Shown piece after piece: positions 28,940 through 37,290 of a stretch of DNA of 37,379 nucleotides (positions within the stretch are counted from its first letter, which is position 1; each line of letters opens with the position of its first letter). Under the pieces are notes generated by a model. That model saw only the letters and a list, made by a program, of their open reading frames with translations, was not told where the DNA came from and searched no databases. Source of the DNA: a virus; the IMG/VR virus record IMGVR_UViG_3300045136_000426, positions 1-37,379 of that record, one strand, 5' to 3'. The position numbers were made by a program, and so were the translations under genes.

Positions 28940-30743
28940 GAAAGCGAGCGCCGCTGCCGACCGGGCGATGGCGAGTATGAAGGGGCCCGAGCAGGCCCTG
29001 CGCGCCACGCAGGCGGCCGCACGCGAGACGGAGAAGTGGGCGCGCGTCGTAGACGGCTTGCAGCGCGCATGGCGAGGCGCGGGCATGGCGATCAACGCCG
29101 TGAGCGCCACGACTGCGGCCCTTGCGGCGGCGAAGATGGTGACGCGGGAGCCGCTGCAGCAGGCGCGCGACTACCACCGCGCGCTGGTGATGGCCTCGAA
29201 CACGGCATTCAGCGAGCGCGACACGGCTGGGCGCGTGGCCGGCGCGAGGCAAATGGACGCCGACATCCGCGCTGCGCTTCGTATCGGCGGCGGTACACGC
29301 GAAGGGGCGCTGGCGGCGCTGCAGAAGATGTATGCCAGCGGCCAGTTCAAGGATGAAGAAGTGCGCGGGCTGCTGCCCGACATCATGAAGGTGCACAGCG
29401 GCACCGACGCCGACCCGTTCTTGCTTGCGCAGGCCGCGAGCGACTTCAAGCAGCAGGGCTATGACGTCGCGACGATCCGCAAGATGTTCGACATGATGGA
29501 CAACGCCGGCAAGCTCGGCAGCTTCGAGATCAAGGACATGGTCAGCGCGCTGCCCAAGCAGATGGGCGCGATGAACATCGCGGGCATGCGGGGCGTGAAG
29601 GACGTGGCCAGCGTGCTGGCCATGAACGAGGCGGCCATGACGGTCGCAGGCACGCCCGAGCAGGCGGCCGTGGTGGTCGAGAACTACCTACGCGGCATCA
29701 ACAGTCAGCATGTGAGCAACATCGTCAAGCGCAACTTCGGCGTCGATGTGGCGCAGTCGCTGGCGCGCTATCGCGAGGCGGGCTACAACCCTGCCGAAGC
29801 TTTTGCGCAAATGACCGAAGAGCACTTCATCTCGAAGGACAAGAACTACCTGGCCATGCGCGAGCGCGCGCGCAACGCACCGGAGGGCGAACGCAAGGAG
29901 ATGTACGCGCAGATGGCCGACATCCTGCGCGGTGGCACGATCGGCAAGGTGTTGCATCAGCAGCATGAGCTGATGGGGCTGGTCACCCTTCTCGAGCATG
30001 GCGACAACTACCGGCGCATCAAAAGCGACACGCTGAAGAACTTCAGCGCCGGCACCGTGCAGGCCGACTTCGACGCCATCGCCGGCACCGATGCCTTCAA
30101 GGTGCAGCAGGCCGAAAACGCGAAGCTGTTCGCGCTGACCGATGCGGTCGACCCGGTCAACAAGGGCTTTGCGACGCTGGCCGACCGAACCGTGCAGCTA
30201 TACACGGCGTTTCCCGCGCTTGCGCAGAGCATCGAGGGTATCAAGCTGCTGGTCGCCACGGCGGCCGCTGCGCTCGCCGGCTTCGGTGCGTTCAAGCTGC
30301 TCAGCGGCGCCGGCGCCGGCGGCGCGGCTGCTGCCTCTGCGGCGGCCGATGCGGCCATCGGTACCGGTGGAGCGGCGGCGGTAGGCGGCGGGGCACTCGG
30401 GCTCGGTGCGCTGGGTGCCGGCATTGTATTGCCGGGCGCGGCCATGTCACTGGCGTCGGCCAAGGTGGCCGCCGGCCAGGCGGCGATCGCCGATAACCCT
30501 CTATTGTCCGCCATGAGCGGCGATATGGGTTTTGCTGCGGCGATCATGAACGCCTCGGGCGGCGCCAAGGAGCCCTCGCCCGAGGTCGCGCCGCTATCGA
30601 CTGCGGAGGCGCAGCGGCTCAATGGCGAGGTGGTGGCTGCGATCGACCGGCTGGCGGGGCGGCCGCTCCAGATCGCAGTCGATGGCCGCGTGATCGCCGA
30701 GGCGACGCAGGCCACGCAGGGTCGCGACGCGCGGAGGCAATAG
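28812..30743 (+). CDS. Tail tape measure protein (Mu gp42-like)
   Basis: The 643-residue protein opens with an amphipathic, coiled-coil-like stretch (LVKPIERALKEIQSNIKALE), followed by a long helical body and a hydrophobic Ala/Gly-rich segment (about 475-555) able to enter membranes. This is the make-up of tape measure proteins, which set tail length and are ejected into the cell. It is short for the family, consistent with a short or moderately long tail. ATG 28812 lies inside the frameshifted chaperone frame; a run of CGCCGACGC precedes it instead of a clear ribosome site. Confidence 0.85.
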   Translation: MPNNLNIALTLSLNDRLVKPIERALKEIQSNIKALEKDLSGVEKASAAADRAMASMKGPEQALRATQAAARETEKWARVVDGLQRAWRGAGMAINAVSATTAALAAAKMVTREPLQQARDYHRALVMASNTAFSERDTAGRVAGARQMDADIRAALRIGGGTREGALAALQKMYASGQFKDEEVRGLLPDIMKVHSGTDADPFLLAQAASDFKQQGYDVATIRKMFDMMDNAGKLGSFEIKDMVSALPKQMGAMNIAGMRGVKDVASVLAMNEAAMTVAGTPEQAAVVVENYLRGINSQHVSNIVKRNFGVDVAQSLARYREAGYNPAEAFAQMTEEHFISKDKNYLAMRERARNAPEGERKEMYAQMADILRGGTIGKVLHQQHELMGLVTLLEHGDNYRRIKSDTLKNFSAGTVQADFDAIAGTDAFKVQQAENAKLFALTDAVDPVNKGFATLADRTVQLYTAFPALAQSIEGIKLLVATAAAALAGFGAFKLLSGAGAGGAAAASAAADAAIGTGGAAAVGGGALGLGALGAGIVLPGAAMSLASAKVAAGQAAIADNPLLSAMSGDMGFAAAIMNASGGAKEPSPEVAPLSTAEAQRLNGEVVAAIDRLAGRPLQIAVDGRVIAEATQATQGRDARRQ

Positions 30744-31985
30744 ATGAGCTGGGAGAGCAACCTTCAGATCGCCTCGTTCAAGGGTGCGACGTTCGATGTC
30801 GAGGCCATCGAAGACCTGCACGCGCGCGCGGTCGCGCTGCATGAATACCCCTATCGTGATGGAGCCGACGTCGAAGATCTGGCCCAGCATGCGCGCCGCT
30901 GGCGCTTCAAAGTCATCTTGTGGGGCGACGACTACGAAGGTGCGTTCGGCGCGCTTATGGACGCGCTCGACGAGGGAGGCGCCGGCGCGCTGATGCATCC
31001 CGTGCTTGGCGGTATTGCCAAAGCAGTGGCGACGAGCTGGAACTTCGAGCACTCGGTGGAGCTGTGGAGCGGCGTTCGCGGCACGATCGACTTCGTCGAA
31101 GACACGACGCGCGACCCGGTGTTCACCTCGAGCTCGCCGGTCTCGGCCGCCGATGCAGTAGAGGCGCAGGCCGACGCGGCCGATGCAGCCGCGGACACAG
31201 CACTGGTCGCCACGGCACAAACGGTGGCGGCCGCGGGCGACCAGTCGCGGCTCGATGCGTTCGTCAACAACTTGAGCAATTCGGTGGGCTCGTTCTTGGT
31301 GTGGCTGAGCGACACCTCGCTTCAGGTGACGTTGAGTGGTCAGAGCTACGGCCAGTATCCGACGGCCTTTACGTCGGACGTCTCGGCCGTCCTGCAGACC
31401 GCGATCAACGGTCTCGCGTTCGGCGGCCGCAACATGGCGTTCGCCGTGCCGAACGTGACACCCGCCGCCGGCGACGGCCTGGCCGATTACGCGTTGACCG
31501 TGCGGCGCATGAATGCCGCCGCGTCGGCCGTACCGACAGGCACCCCGGATGCCGTCGCGATCAATGCTCATGCCAACGTCCGCGCTGCCACGATGATCGC
31601 GCGCGCCGCCTCTATCGTGCTGGCTGCCGAGGTGGAAACTCCGCTGCTGTCGCGCGACGACGTCGAGCAAGTCGCCTCTCAAGCCCGCACGGCCGTTCAA
31701 GCGGCGATTGTCGCGGCGCGTGCCGCCTTCGGCGTGGAGCAAGCGAACGCGATCGGCGTCGCATTGCGCGCCACCGGTAGCGCCGTGCAAGAGGCCGCGC
31801 TGGCCGTGGTGACCCTTCGGCCGCCGCTGGTCACGCAGCCTGCACCCGTGACCGGCCCGCTGCGCCTGGTGGCCTTTGCGCTATACGGCGATGCCACGCG
31901 TGCGCAGGAGATTGCGCGCCTGTCACGGTATGGGCGTGATCTGTTCATTGCCAAGGGCCAGCCGTTGTACGTCTATGCGCAGTGA
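30744..31985 (+). CDS. DNA circulation / tail protein (Mu gpN-like)
   Basis: The 413-residue protein has the DNA_circ_N domain at its N-terminus (SWESNLQIASFKGATFDVEA, DLAQHARRWRFKVILWGDDY, and GGAGALMHPVLGGIAKA). This is the Mu gpN family, a baseplate or tail-hub protein also credited with holding DNA ends. The rest is Ala-rich and helical. It starts right after the tape measure stop and overlaps the next gene by 11 bp. Confidence 0.88.
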   Translation: MSWESNLQIASFKGATFDVEAIEDLHARAVALHEYPYRDGADVEDLAQHARRWRFKVILWGDDYEGAFGALMDALDEGGAGALMHPVLGGIAKAVATSWNFEHSVELWSGVRGTIDFVEDTTRDPVFTSSSPVSAADAVEAQADAADAAADTALVATAQTVAAAGDQSRLDAFVNNLSNSVGSFLVWLSDTSLQVTLSGQSYGQYPTAFTSDVSAVLQTAINGLAFGGRNMAFAVPNVTPAAGDGLADYALTVRRMNAAASAVPTGTPDAVAINAHANVRAATMIARAASIVLAAEVETPLLSRDDVEQVASQARTAVQAAIVAARAAFGVEQANAIGVALRATGSAVQEAALAVVTLRPPLVTQPAPVTGPLRLVAFALYGDATRAQEIARLSRYGRDLFIAKGQPLYVYAQ

Positions 31986-33081
31986 AGATGTCATTGAGGT
32001 GTTGATCGGCGGCCAGGTGCACTCTGGCTGGCAGCGCTATGAGATCGACAGCGACCTGCTGACGCCGGCCGATGCATGGCACGTCACCGTGATGCAAGCC
32101 GACCTCGCAGTGCCCAAGGTGCTGGTGCCCGGTGCCGATGTGAAAGTGCGCGTCGGGGGCGAAACAGTACTTCAGGGCGTCCTCGACGAATGGCAGCATC
32201 GTGTAGACCGCGACGGTCATGAGCTGCAGCTCGGCGGCCGTGATGGCGCCGGCGTGCTGATCGACTGCAGCGCGCCGATTACGAGCACGCAGCAGCTCAC
32301 GCTCGATCAGGTTGTGGCACGCATCGTGCGTCCGCTAGGCATCACGCGTATACGGATTGATGCGGAGAAAAAGCTCACGCGCGAGAAGGTCAGCACCGAG
32401 CCGGGCGACACAGCGTGGGACGCGCTGCGGCGCGCCGCGGAAGCCAATGGGCTGTGGCCCTGGTTCGAGCCCGACGGCACGCTGGTGGTGGGCGGCCCAC
32501 GCTATGACACGGAGCCAGTCGAGCAGCTCATCATGCGGCGCGACGGGCAGGGCAACAATCTGCTCAACCTGGCCGAGCGCCGCGCCATGCATGACCGGCA
32601 CAGTGAGATTACGGTGCTCGGGCAGGCCCATGCGGTGGGTAACCGGGACGGGCGACCGAACGTCAAGGCCACGGTGCGCGACACGGGGGTGAAGACATAC
32701 CGCCCGCGCGTCGTGGTCGACCATGAAGCGGTGAACGAGTCGATCGCAACCGCGCGCGGCAAGAAGCTCGCGAGCGACGAACGCGTAAAGAGTTATGAAC
32801 TGCGCGCCGAGGTCAAGGGTCACCGCACGTCGCGTGGCGTGCTGTGGACGCCTGGCCAGAGGGTCACGGTGCGCAGCGAGCCGCACGGCATCGACGGCGT
32901 GTATTTCCTCATGAGCCGCCGCTTCAGCGGCGACAAGTCGCGCGGCCAGCGCACCGTGCTGTCGCTGCGCGAGGACGGCGTATGGACGCTGTATGCGCAC
33001 CCGAGCAAGCGCCGCCATCGTCGCGGCAAGAACAGCCTGCCCGGCGTGGTGGTCGGGCCTGGCGAAGGAGCGCCGCAGTGA
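31975..33081 (+). CDS. Baseplate hub protein (Mu gpP/gp44-like)
   Basis: The 368-residue product matches Mu gp44: EDVIEVLIGGQVHSGWQRYE, LQGVLDEWQHRVDRDGHELQ, and ARGKKLASDERVKSYELRAE, followed by TPGQRVTVRSEPHGIDGVYF. It is the hub (gp27/gpD-like fold) that holds the spike. ATG 31975 is chosen because conserved residues begin there; upstream codons overlap gpN. Confidence 0.9.
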   Translation: MRSEDVIEVLIGGQVHSGWQRYEIDSDLLTPADAWHVTVMQADLAVPKVLVPGADVKVRVGGETVLQGVLDEWQHRVDRDGHELQLGGRDGAGVLIDCSAPITSTQQLTLDQVVARIVRPLGITRIRIDAEKKLTREKVSTEPGDTAWDALRRAAEANGLWPWFEPDGTLVVGGPRYDTEPVEQLIMRRDGQGNNLLNLAERRAMHDRHSEITVLGQAHAVGNRDGRPNVKATVRDTGVKTYRPRVVVDHEAVNESIATARGKKLASDERVKSYELRAEVKGHRTSRGVLWTPGQRVTVRSEPHGIDGVYFLMSRRFSGDKSRGQRTVLSLREDGVWTLYAHPSKRRHRRGKNSLPGVVVGPGEGAPQ

Positions 33082-33659
33082 GCCCCGCGGAGATCGCCAA
33101 ACGGGAGGTGCAGCGCGCCATGAGCGGCGTGCGTGGGGCTTTTCGCGGCTTGCTCAGCTCGATGCAGCTGGACAAGCGCGTACAGCTCGTCACGCTCGAC
33201 GGGCTCGCCGGTGAGAAGCAGCCGGATGTCGAGCTGATGCAGCAGTTCGGCTTCACCAGCGCGCCGCCGGTGGGCTCGCAGGTGATCGTGCTGCCGCTGG
33301 GCGGCCGCAGCAGCGCGTCGGTGATCGTGGCCACCGAGAACGGCAACTACCGCTTCAAGGTCACGACACAGGGCGAAGTAGCGCTCTACAACCAGTGGGG
33401 TGACCGCGTGTATCTGAACGCGGCGCGGCAGATCGAGATCACCTCGCAGTCCAAGGTCACGGTGAACACGCAGACCTGCGAGGTGAACGCGAGCGCGGCG
33501 ATGACCATCACCACGCCACAGCTCAACGTGAGCAACAACGTTTCAGTAGGCGGCACCCTCACGGCGGCGGTGGACGTGGTCGGCGGCGGCAAGAGCCTGA
33601 AGACACACGTGCACTCCGGGGTGCAGCCGGGCGGCAGCAATACGGGAGGGCCGGTCTGA
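33078..33659 (+). CDS. Baseplate spike protein (Mu gp45/gpV-like)
   Basis: The 193-residue protein has an OB-like N-terminal part (QLVTLDGLAGEKQPDVELMQ, PPVGSQVIVLPLGGRSSAS) and a repetitive beta-helix C-terminus (VTVNTQTCEVNASAAMTITT) ending in THVHSGVQPGG. The HxH pair, H177 and H179, is the site that binds iron at the spike tip in Mu gp45 and P2 gpV. It pierces the outer membrane. The start is GTG 33078, overlapping the gp44 stop. Confidence 0.9.
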   Translation: MSPAEIAKREVQRAMSGVRGAFRGLLSSMQLDKRVQLVTLDGLAGEKQPDVELMQQFGFTSAPPVGSQVIVLPLGGRSSASVIVATENGNYRFKVTTQGEVALYNQWGDRVYLNAARQIEITSQSKVTVNTQTCEVNASAAMTITTPQLNVSNNVSVGGTLTAAVDVVGGGKSLKTHVHSGVQPGGSNTGGPV

Positions 33660-34039
33660 TGGATGCTTTCATCGATCCTTACACCCGCGACTACGTGCCC
33701 GACCCAACGCGCATCGGTGACTTGCAGCGCGCGCCCGGCGCTGGCCTGGCCAATCGCGTTTACATCCGCCTGATGCTGCCACTGGGTAAATGGTGGGCTG
33801 CGCCGCAGATTGGCTCGAGGCTGCACGAGCTCGCGCGCGAGAAGGACGTGACGCGCGTCGCTGTGCTGGCCAAGCAGTATGCGGTGCAAGCTTTGCAGCC
33901 ATTGCTCGATGACGGGAGTGCCGCGAGCGTGGACGTGCAGGTCGAGCGGCCCGGCAATGGACGCCTGAGCTTGAACGTCACGGTGCGCGATGCGATCGGG
34001 CGGCGCATCTATTTCAACTTCCCGGTGAAGGTGGGTTAG
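33659..34039 (+). CDS. Baseplate wedge protein (Mu gp46-like)
   Basis: The 126-residue product fits the gp46/gpW-like group: LANRVYIRLMLPLGKWWAAP, LAKQYAVQALQPLLDDGSAA, and VTVRDAIGRRIYFNFPVKVG at the end. It joins hub and wedge in the baseplate. ATG 33659 overlaps the spike stop as TGATG. An internal GTGACGCGCGTC at 33847 matches the palindromic motif upstream of lysis and head genes but lies inside coding DNA. Confidence 0.88.
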   Translation: MDAFIDPYTRDYVPDPTRIGDLQRAPGAGLANRVYIRLMLPLGKWWAAPQIGSRLHELAREKDVTRVAVLAKQYAVQALQPLLDDGSAASVDVQVERPGNGRLSLNVTVRDAIGRRIYFNFPVKVG

Positions 34040-34041
34040 AG

Positions 34042-35106
34042 ATGCCTTTCACAGTGCCGGCTTTCGAGGACATTCGCGGCCGCTACTTGCAGGCGGTGCG
34101 CAACGTCATGCCACAGGCCGCGATCGGCCCGGACAGCGACCACTGGATTCGCGCGACCGCGATCGCAGCAGTCGTAGAGGACCTTTTCGCCCATCAGTTG
34201 TGGATCATGCGGCAGATGTTTCCCGACACGGCCGACGTTGATCGCATGGAGAAGATGGCCAACCAGCGCGGCCTGGTGCGCAAGCCGGCGGCGGCCGCGA
34301 GCGGCACGCTGCAGTTCGCCGGGTCTGTGGGCGCCGTCGTCCCGTCGGGAACGCAGGTGTTCGATGCGCAGGGTAATCGCTTTGCGAGCACCGTAACGGC
34401 AACCATCGGCGCGGGAGGCACCGCGACGGCGACGGCGCTGGCAGTGACAGCCGGCGCGGCCGGCAACGTCGCGGCCAACACCGCAGCGACCGTGGACACG
34501 CCCCCGACCGGCATCACCGGCGCCACCATCGTGGCGATGTCCGGTGGCGCCGACGTCGAGAGCGATGCCTCGCTGCTGCAACGGCTTTTGCTGCGCATGG
34601 CCTCACCGCCGCAGGGTGGCGCGAAGACCGACTACTTGCAGTGGGCGCTGGCGTTCCCAGGCGTGGCACGCGCCTATGTGTACGACCTTCGCCGCGGTAT
34701 CGGCACCGTCGACGTGGTGCCGTTCCCGGCCACCGGCTTGCCTTCAGCGCAGCTGATCAGCGATCTGTACAACTACATCAATCCGCTGCGGCCTTTGGGT
34801 CTGGGCATGACCGGCTTTCAGGTCATCATGCCCACCGCGGTGAACGTGGCAGTGGCCGCGACACTAACGCTCGCGTCAGGTTACACGATCGCAGGCTTGA
34901 CGAGCGCCATCACGGCGGCAGTCAACGCGGAGTTCACATCGCTGGCGCCAGGCGATACTGTCTACCGCTCGCAGCTCATCGGCGCGATCACCAATGTAAA
35001 GGGCGTGCTCGACGCGAACCTCACCTCCCCAGCCGCGAACGTGCCGACCGTGGTTGACGCGTCGAACATGCAGGTGGGCGTGCTCAACGGGATCACGCTG
35101 TCATGA
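34042..35106 (+). CDS. Baseplate J-like protein (Mu gp47)
   Basis: The 354-residue protein matches baseplate J: DSDHWIRATAIAAVVEDLFA, MEKMANQRGLVRKPAAAASG, GTQVFDAQGNRFAS, and GGADVESDASLLQRLLLRMA with PPQGGAKTDYLQWAL. The central part is strand- and Ala/Thr-rich. It forms the wedge that triggers sheath contraction. Its stop overlaps the next ATG (ATGA). Confidence 0.93.
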   Translation: MPFTVPAFEDIRGRYLQAVRNVMPQAAIGPDSDHWIRATAIAAVVEDLFAHQLWIMRQMFPDTADVDRMEKMANQRGLVRKPAAAASGTLQFAGSVGAVVPSGTQVFDAQGNRFASTVTATIGAGGTATATALAVTAGAAGNVAANTAATVDTPPTGITGATIVAMSGGADVESDASLLQRLLLRMASPPQGGAKTDYLQWALAFPGVARAYVYDLRRGIGTVDVVPFPATGLPSAQLISDLYNYINPLRPLGLGMTGFQVIMPTAVNVAVAATLTLASGYTIAGLTSAITAAVNAEFTSLAPGDTVYRSQLIGAITNVKGVLDANLTSPAANVPTVVDASNMQVGVLNGITLS

Positions 35107-35672
35107 TGAACGTCAGCATTCAAGACGCGCTGGCGCTGTGCCTGCCCTCGTGGGTGTTGGACCCGACAGGGCAGTATGCCCAGCGCGAACTTGCGGCCAC
35201 CGCTGCGCCCTTGCAAGACGCATGGACGAATTCGCTCACGCTGTATGAAGAGCAAGACCCGGCCTCGGCATTTGCGACCTTCGATCGCTGGCAGGCGGTC
35301 AACGGACTGCCGGATCAGTGCACGCCTGACGGCCTCACACTGAGTCAGCAGCGCGACCGTCTGCTGACCAAGATCGCCTCGCCAGGCGGCCAGTCGGCGG
35401 CCTACATGGTGCAGGTCGCCGCAAGGCTGGGGTTCACCATCACGATCACGCAGTTCGACGCGCACACGGTGGCCAGCGCCGTCGACGAGCCACTGGCGGG
35501 AATGGACTGGCGCTACCGCTGGCAGGTCAATGCCGTGGCCGCCGGCATCACCTTCAGCACCGTCAGCGACCCGGTCGACACGCCGCTGGCCACCGGCGCG
35601 GCCAATCCGCTGGAGTGTGTCTTGAATCAGATTCGACCGGCGCACACACAGATCACGTTCATATACTCATAA
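35103..35672 (+). CDS. Tail protein (Mu gp48-like, DUF2313)
   Basis: The 189-residue product has the DUF2313 pattern: QDALALCLPSWVLDPTGQYA, QDAWTNSLTLYEEQDPASAF, FDRWQAVNGLPDQCTPDGLT, and PLECVLNQIRPAHTQITFIY at the end. It links the baseplate wedge to the tail fibres. ATG 35103 (ATGATG) overlaps the gp47 stop; the second ATG at 35106 is equally possible. Confidence 0.88.
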   Translation: MMNVSIQDALALCLPSWVLDPTGQYAQRELAATAAPLQDAWTNSLTLYEEQDPASAFATFDRWQAVNGLPDQCTPDGLTLSQQRDRLLTKIASPGGQSAAYMVQVAARLGFTITITQFDAHTVASAVDEPLAGMDWRYRWQVNAVAAGITFSTVSDPVDTPLATGAANPLECVLNQIRPAHTQITFIYS

Positions 35673-35680
35673 GGGTAACT

Positions 35681-36493
35681 ATGGAACTCAGAAACTGGCT
35701 TGCTAATGCAGGGGCTGCACCCCCGCCACTACCGGGAGCACCGTCGGTCGGCTATCCCCAGGAGGGTGCCACGCGCACGACACCGGGCGCTTACTGGTAT
35801 TACCAGACGGCCGAAGAGCTACGCAACGTATTGCTCCGCGCCGGACTGACGCCAGACCCCGCCACGCTCACGCAGCTGAGTCAGGCGATTCGGCGTATCA
35901 ATTGGTCCAACCTCACGACCATTACAGCGACGGGGTCATTGACCGCTGACAATTGTGGTTTGGTGCTGGTCAACGCCGCGGGCGGCAGCATCACGATCAC
36001 GCTGCCAGCCGCGAACGTGATGGCACCGCAGGCGGCGAAGTTCGTGTTCCGGCGCACCGACTCCAGTGCAAACACGGTGACCGTGCAGCGCGCCGGAGCC
36101 GACACGATCGACGGCGGCACAAATTTCACGCTGCAGGCCTCGGGCGGCATGCGCGAGATTTACAGCGATGCGGGCAGCGCGTGGTATTCAGTGGACTCGC
36201 TGGAGACGTACTTGTTTGCATCGCCGGGGTGGGTGAGGCTGCCCAGCGGCTTGATCATTCAGTGGGGTCAAGCCAGCTCCTCATCCGCCGCTGCGAACAA
36301 CGCCGTCGCAACATTTCCCGTCACGTTTCCCAACGGCTGCTTATCGGCAATTGCGCAAATTGGCGGCAATTCGGCGGGTAACTACACGGTCCAGGTGTCC
36401 ACCTTTAGCGCGTCGTCGGTGACGATGACCGTGCAACTGAATGGTGCCTATACCAGCGGTGTGGCGGTGTACTGGATAGCGATCGGGCGATAG
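35681..36493 (+). CDS. Tail fibre protein
   Basis: The 270-residue protein has a short N-terminal part with a conserved-looking segment (GAYWYYQTAEELRNVLLRAG), a middle of alternating strands (SLTADNCGLVLVNAAGGSIT), and a C-terminal tip with WVRLPSGLIIQWGQ followed by VATFPVTFPNGC. This tip is typical of gp53-like receptor-binding domains. It is small for a fibre, and there is no invertible segment or second fibre gene. ATG 35681 follows AAGGG at good distance; the longer frame overlaps gp48. Confidence 0.82.
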   Translation: MELRNWLANAGAAPPPLPGAPSVGYPQEGATRTTPGAYWYYQTAEELRNVLLRAGLTPDPATLTQLSQAIRRINWSNLTTITATGSLTADNCGLVLVNAAGGSITITLPAANVMAPQAAKFVFRRTDSSANTVTVQRAGADTIDGGTNFTLQASGGMREIYSDAGSAWYSVDSLETYLFASPGWVRLPSGLIIQWGQASSSSAAANNAVATFPVTFPNGCLSAIAQIGGNSAGNYTVQVSTFSASSVTMTVQLNGAYTSGVAVYWIAIGR

Positions 36494-36502
36494 GAGAGCA
36501 AG

Positions 36503-37060
36503 ATGTTTTACTCGAAAAGTACCGGGGGCTTCTACACTCCCGAGCTGCACCCGGAGATGCCGGACGATGCCGTGGAGGTCGATGACTCGGAGTACACGGC
36601 GCTGATGCAGGCGCAGGAAAAGGGCCAGGTGATCATCGGCAACCTAGCCGGGCGCCCGATTGCCGTGGACGCGTGGCAGGCCATGTCGCTGGAGCAGGCG
36701 CGTGCCGACAAGCTGGCGGAACTGGCTGCGCTGTGCGCTGCCGAGATCACGGCGGGCATCGAGAGCGGCGCTCTCGGCGAGAAGCACATCTACCCGTCGC
36801 TGCAGACGGACCAGGCCAACCTGACGGCTAGCGTGGTGGCGTCGATCCTTCCCGGCGTCGACGACAAGTGGGTCACCCCGATCTTGTGTCGCAACCCGGC
36901 TGGCCTATGGGCATACCGCGATCACACCGCGCGGCAGGTGCAGCAAGTCGGCAATGACATGAAGAACGTGATCCTCACCGCTCGCGTCAAGCGCGCTAAA
37001 TTGGCCGACGTAGCCATGACAGCGAGCTCGATCGCGGCCTTGCGCGCCATTAAGTGGTGA
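36503..37060 (+). CDS. Tail fibre assembly protein
   Basis: The 185-residue product starts MFYSKSTGGFYTPELHPEMP, DDAVEVDDSEYTALM, the usual N-terminal Tfa pattern. A later part resembles DUF4376 (ARADKLAELAALCAAEITAG ... GEKHIYPSLQTDQANL). Tfa proteins help fold or attach the fibre. It directly follows the fibre gene with AGGAG upstream of ATG 36503 and is the last gene of the prophage. Confidence 0.85.
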   Translation: MFYSKSTGGFYTPELHPEMPDDAVEVDDSEYTALMQAQEKGQVIIGNLAGRPIAVDAWQAMSLEQARADKLAELAALCAAEITAGIESGALGEKHIYPSLQTDQANLTASVVASILPGVDDKWVTPILCRNPAGLWAYRDHTARQVQQVGNDMKNVILTARVKRAKLADVAMTASSIAALRAIKW

Positions 37061-37107
37061 GCTGTTCGTGCCGGTGCCGATCGCGGCTAAATCGTTCGTC
37101 GAAGGCG

Positions 37108-37146
37108 TGTGGATAAGGGTTGTGAATAACCGTTGTGGATAAGTGC
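37108..37146 (+). repeat. Three 13-bp iterons with DnaA-box-like 9-mers, right end
   Basis: TGTGGATAA (37108-37116), TGTGAATAA (37121-37129) and TGTGGATAA (37134-37142) are spaced exactly 13 bp apart in the same direction. Their complements TTATCCACA, TTATTCACA and TTATCCACA are perfect DnaA-box matches. A two-copy array with the same 13-bp period lies near the left end at 1102. Confidence 0.7.
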
Positions 37147-37152
37147 GTCCCA

Positions 37153-37173
37153 CTCTTCATTCCACGTGGCCGA
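37153..37173 (-). repeat. Transposase end site R2
   Basis: On the minus strand this reads CGGCCACGTGGAATGAAGAG, differing from R1 at one base over the 20-bp core. R1 and R2 are 22 bp apart, the same step as R1-R2 in Mu. The 17-bp direct repeat is 37156-37172 and 37178-37194. Confidence 0.78.
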
Positions 37174-37174
37174 A

Positions 37175-37200
37175 CTTTTCATTCCACGTGGCCGCTTACA
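37175..37200 (-). repeat. Right terminal inverted repeat and transposase end site R1
   Basis: On the minus strand it begins TGTAAGCGGCCACGTGGAAT and matches the left end (705-730) at 20 of 26 positions. It ends exactly at the CTAGC duplication. The core site starts six bases from the end, as in Mu. Confidence 0.85.
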
Positions 37201-37205
37201 CTAGC
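37201..37205. repeat. Right copy of the 5-bp target-site duplication
   Basis: CTAGC follows the last base of the prophage (37200) and equals 700-704. Removing 705-37205 restores an uninterrupted host sequence reading ...ATGTTGCTAGCGCGCCC. Confidence 0.88.
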
Positions 37206-37290
37206 GCGCCCACTTGACGAGGGACTCGACGCCCACTCTTGGCGACCGGATGGCGAGTAGCTAGTAAGCACTGCGTCGCGCAGCCAGTAG

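Larger units (their letters stand above)
705..37200. mobile_element. Complete Mu-like transposable prophage (36,496 bp)
   Basis: The ends are defined by the sequence itself: 26-bp imperfect inverted repeats beginning 5'-TGT, flanked by CTAGC on both sides. Inside are a DDE transposase with its ATPase partner, a Ner-like protein, a Gam-like protein, GemA, a Mor-family activator, a CI-type repressor, and a nearly full rightward set of Mu gp25 to gp48 homologues. Early genes run leftward and late genes rightward from a central control region, which is the BcepMu-like arrangement and not that of Mu itself. Size is close to Mu (about 37 kb). No interrupted essential gene was found, apart from one decayed accessory gene at 26028. 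Confidence 0.96.
37061..37200. other. Non-coding right end of the prophage
   Basis: These 140 bp hold three 13-bp iterons (37108-37146) and the adjacent end sites R2 and R1 (37153-37195). No gene is seen. I find no clear transcription terminator for the late operon; transcripts might run toward the convergent tRNA gene. Confidence 0.7.

Noticed and set aside
33847-33858. Third copy of GTGACGCGCGTC as a promoter site
   Set aside because: It is inside gp46 coding sequence with no suitable -10 nearby and no gene start soon after it; probably a chance match.
37108-37146. Host or plasmid replication origin based on DnaA boxes
   Set aside because: The array lies inside the prophage, has a partner array at the other end, and no replication initiator gene or AT-rich unwinding region adjoins it.
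37153-37194. Remnant of an IS21-family element, suggested by repeated CCACGTGG at the right end
   Set aside because: The same motif occurs inverted at the left end (705-730) and again at 848, and the repeats end at a target duplication, so they are the prophage's own end sites.
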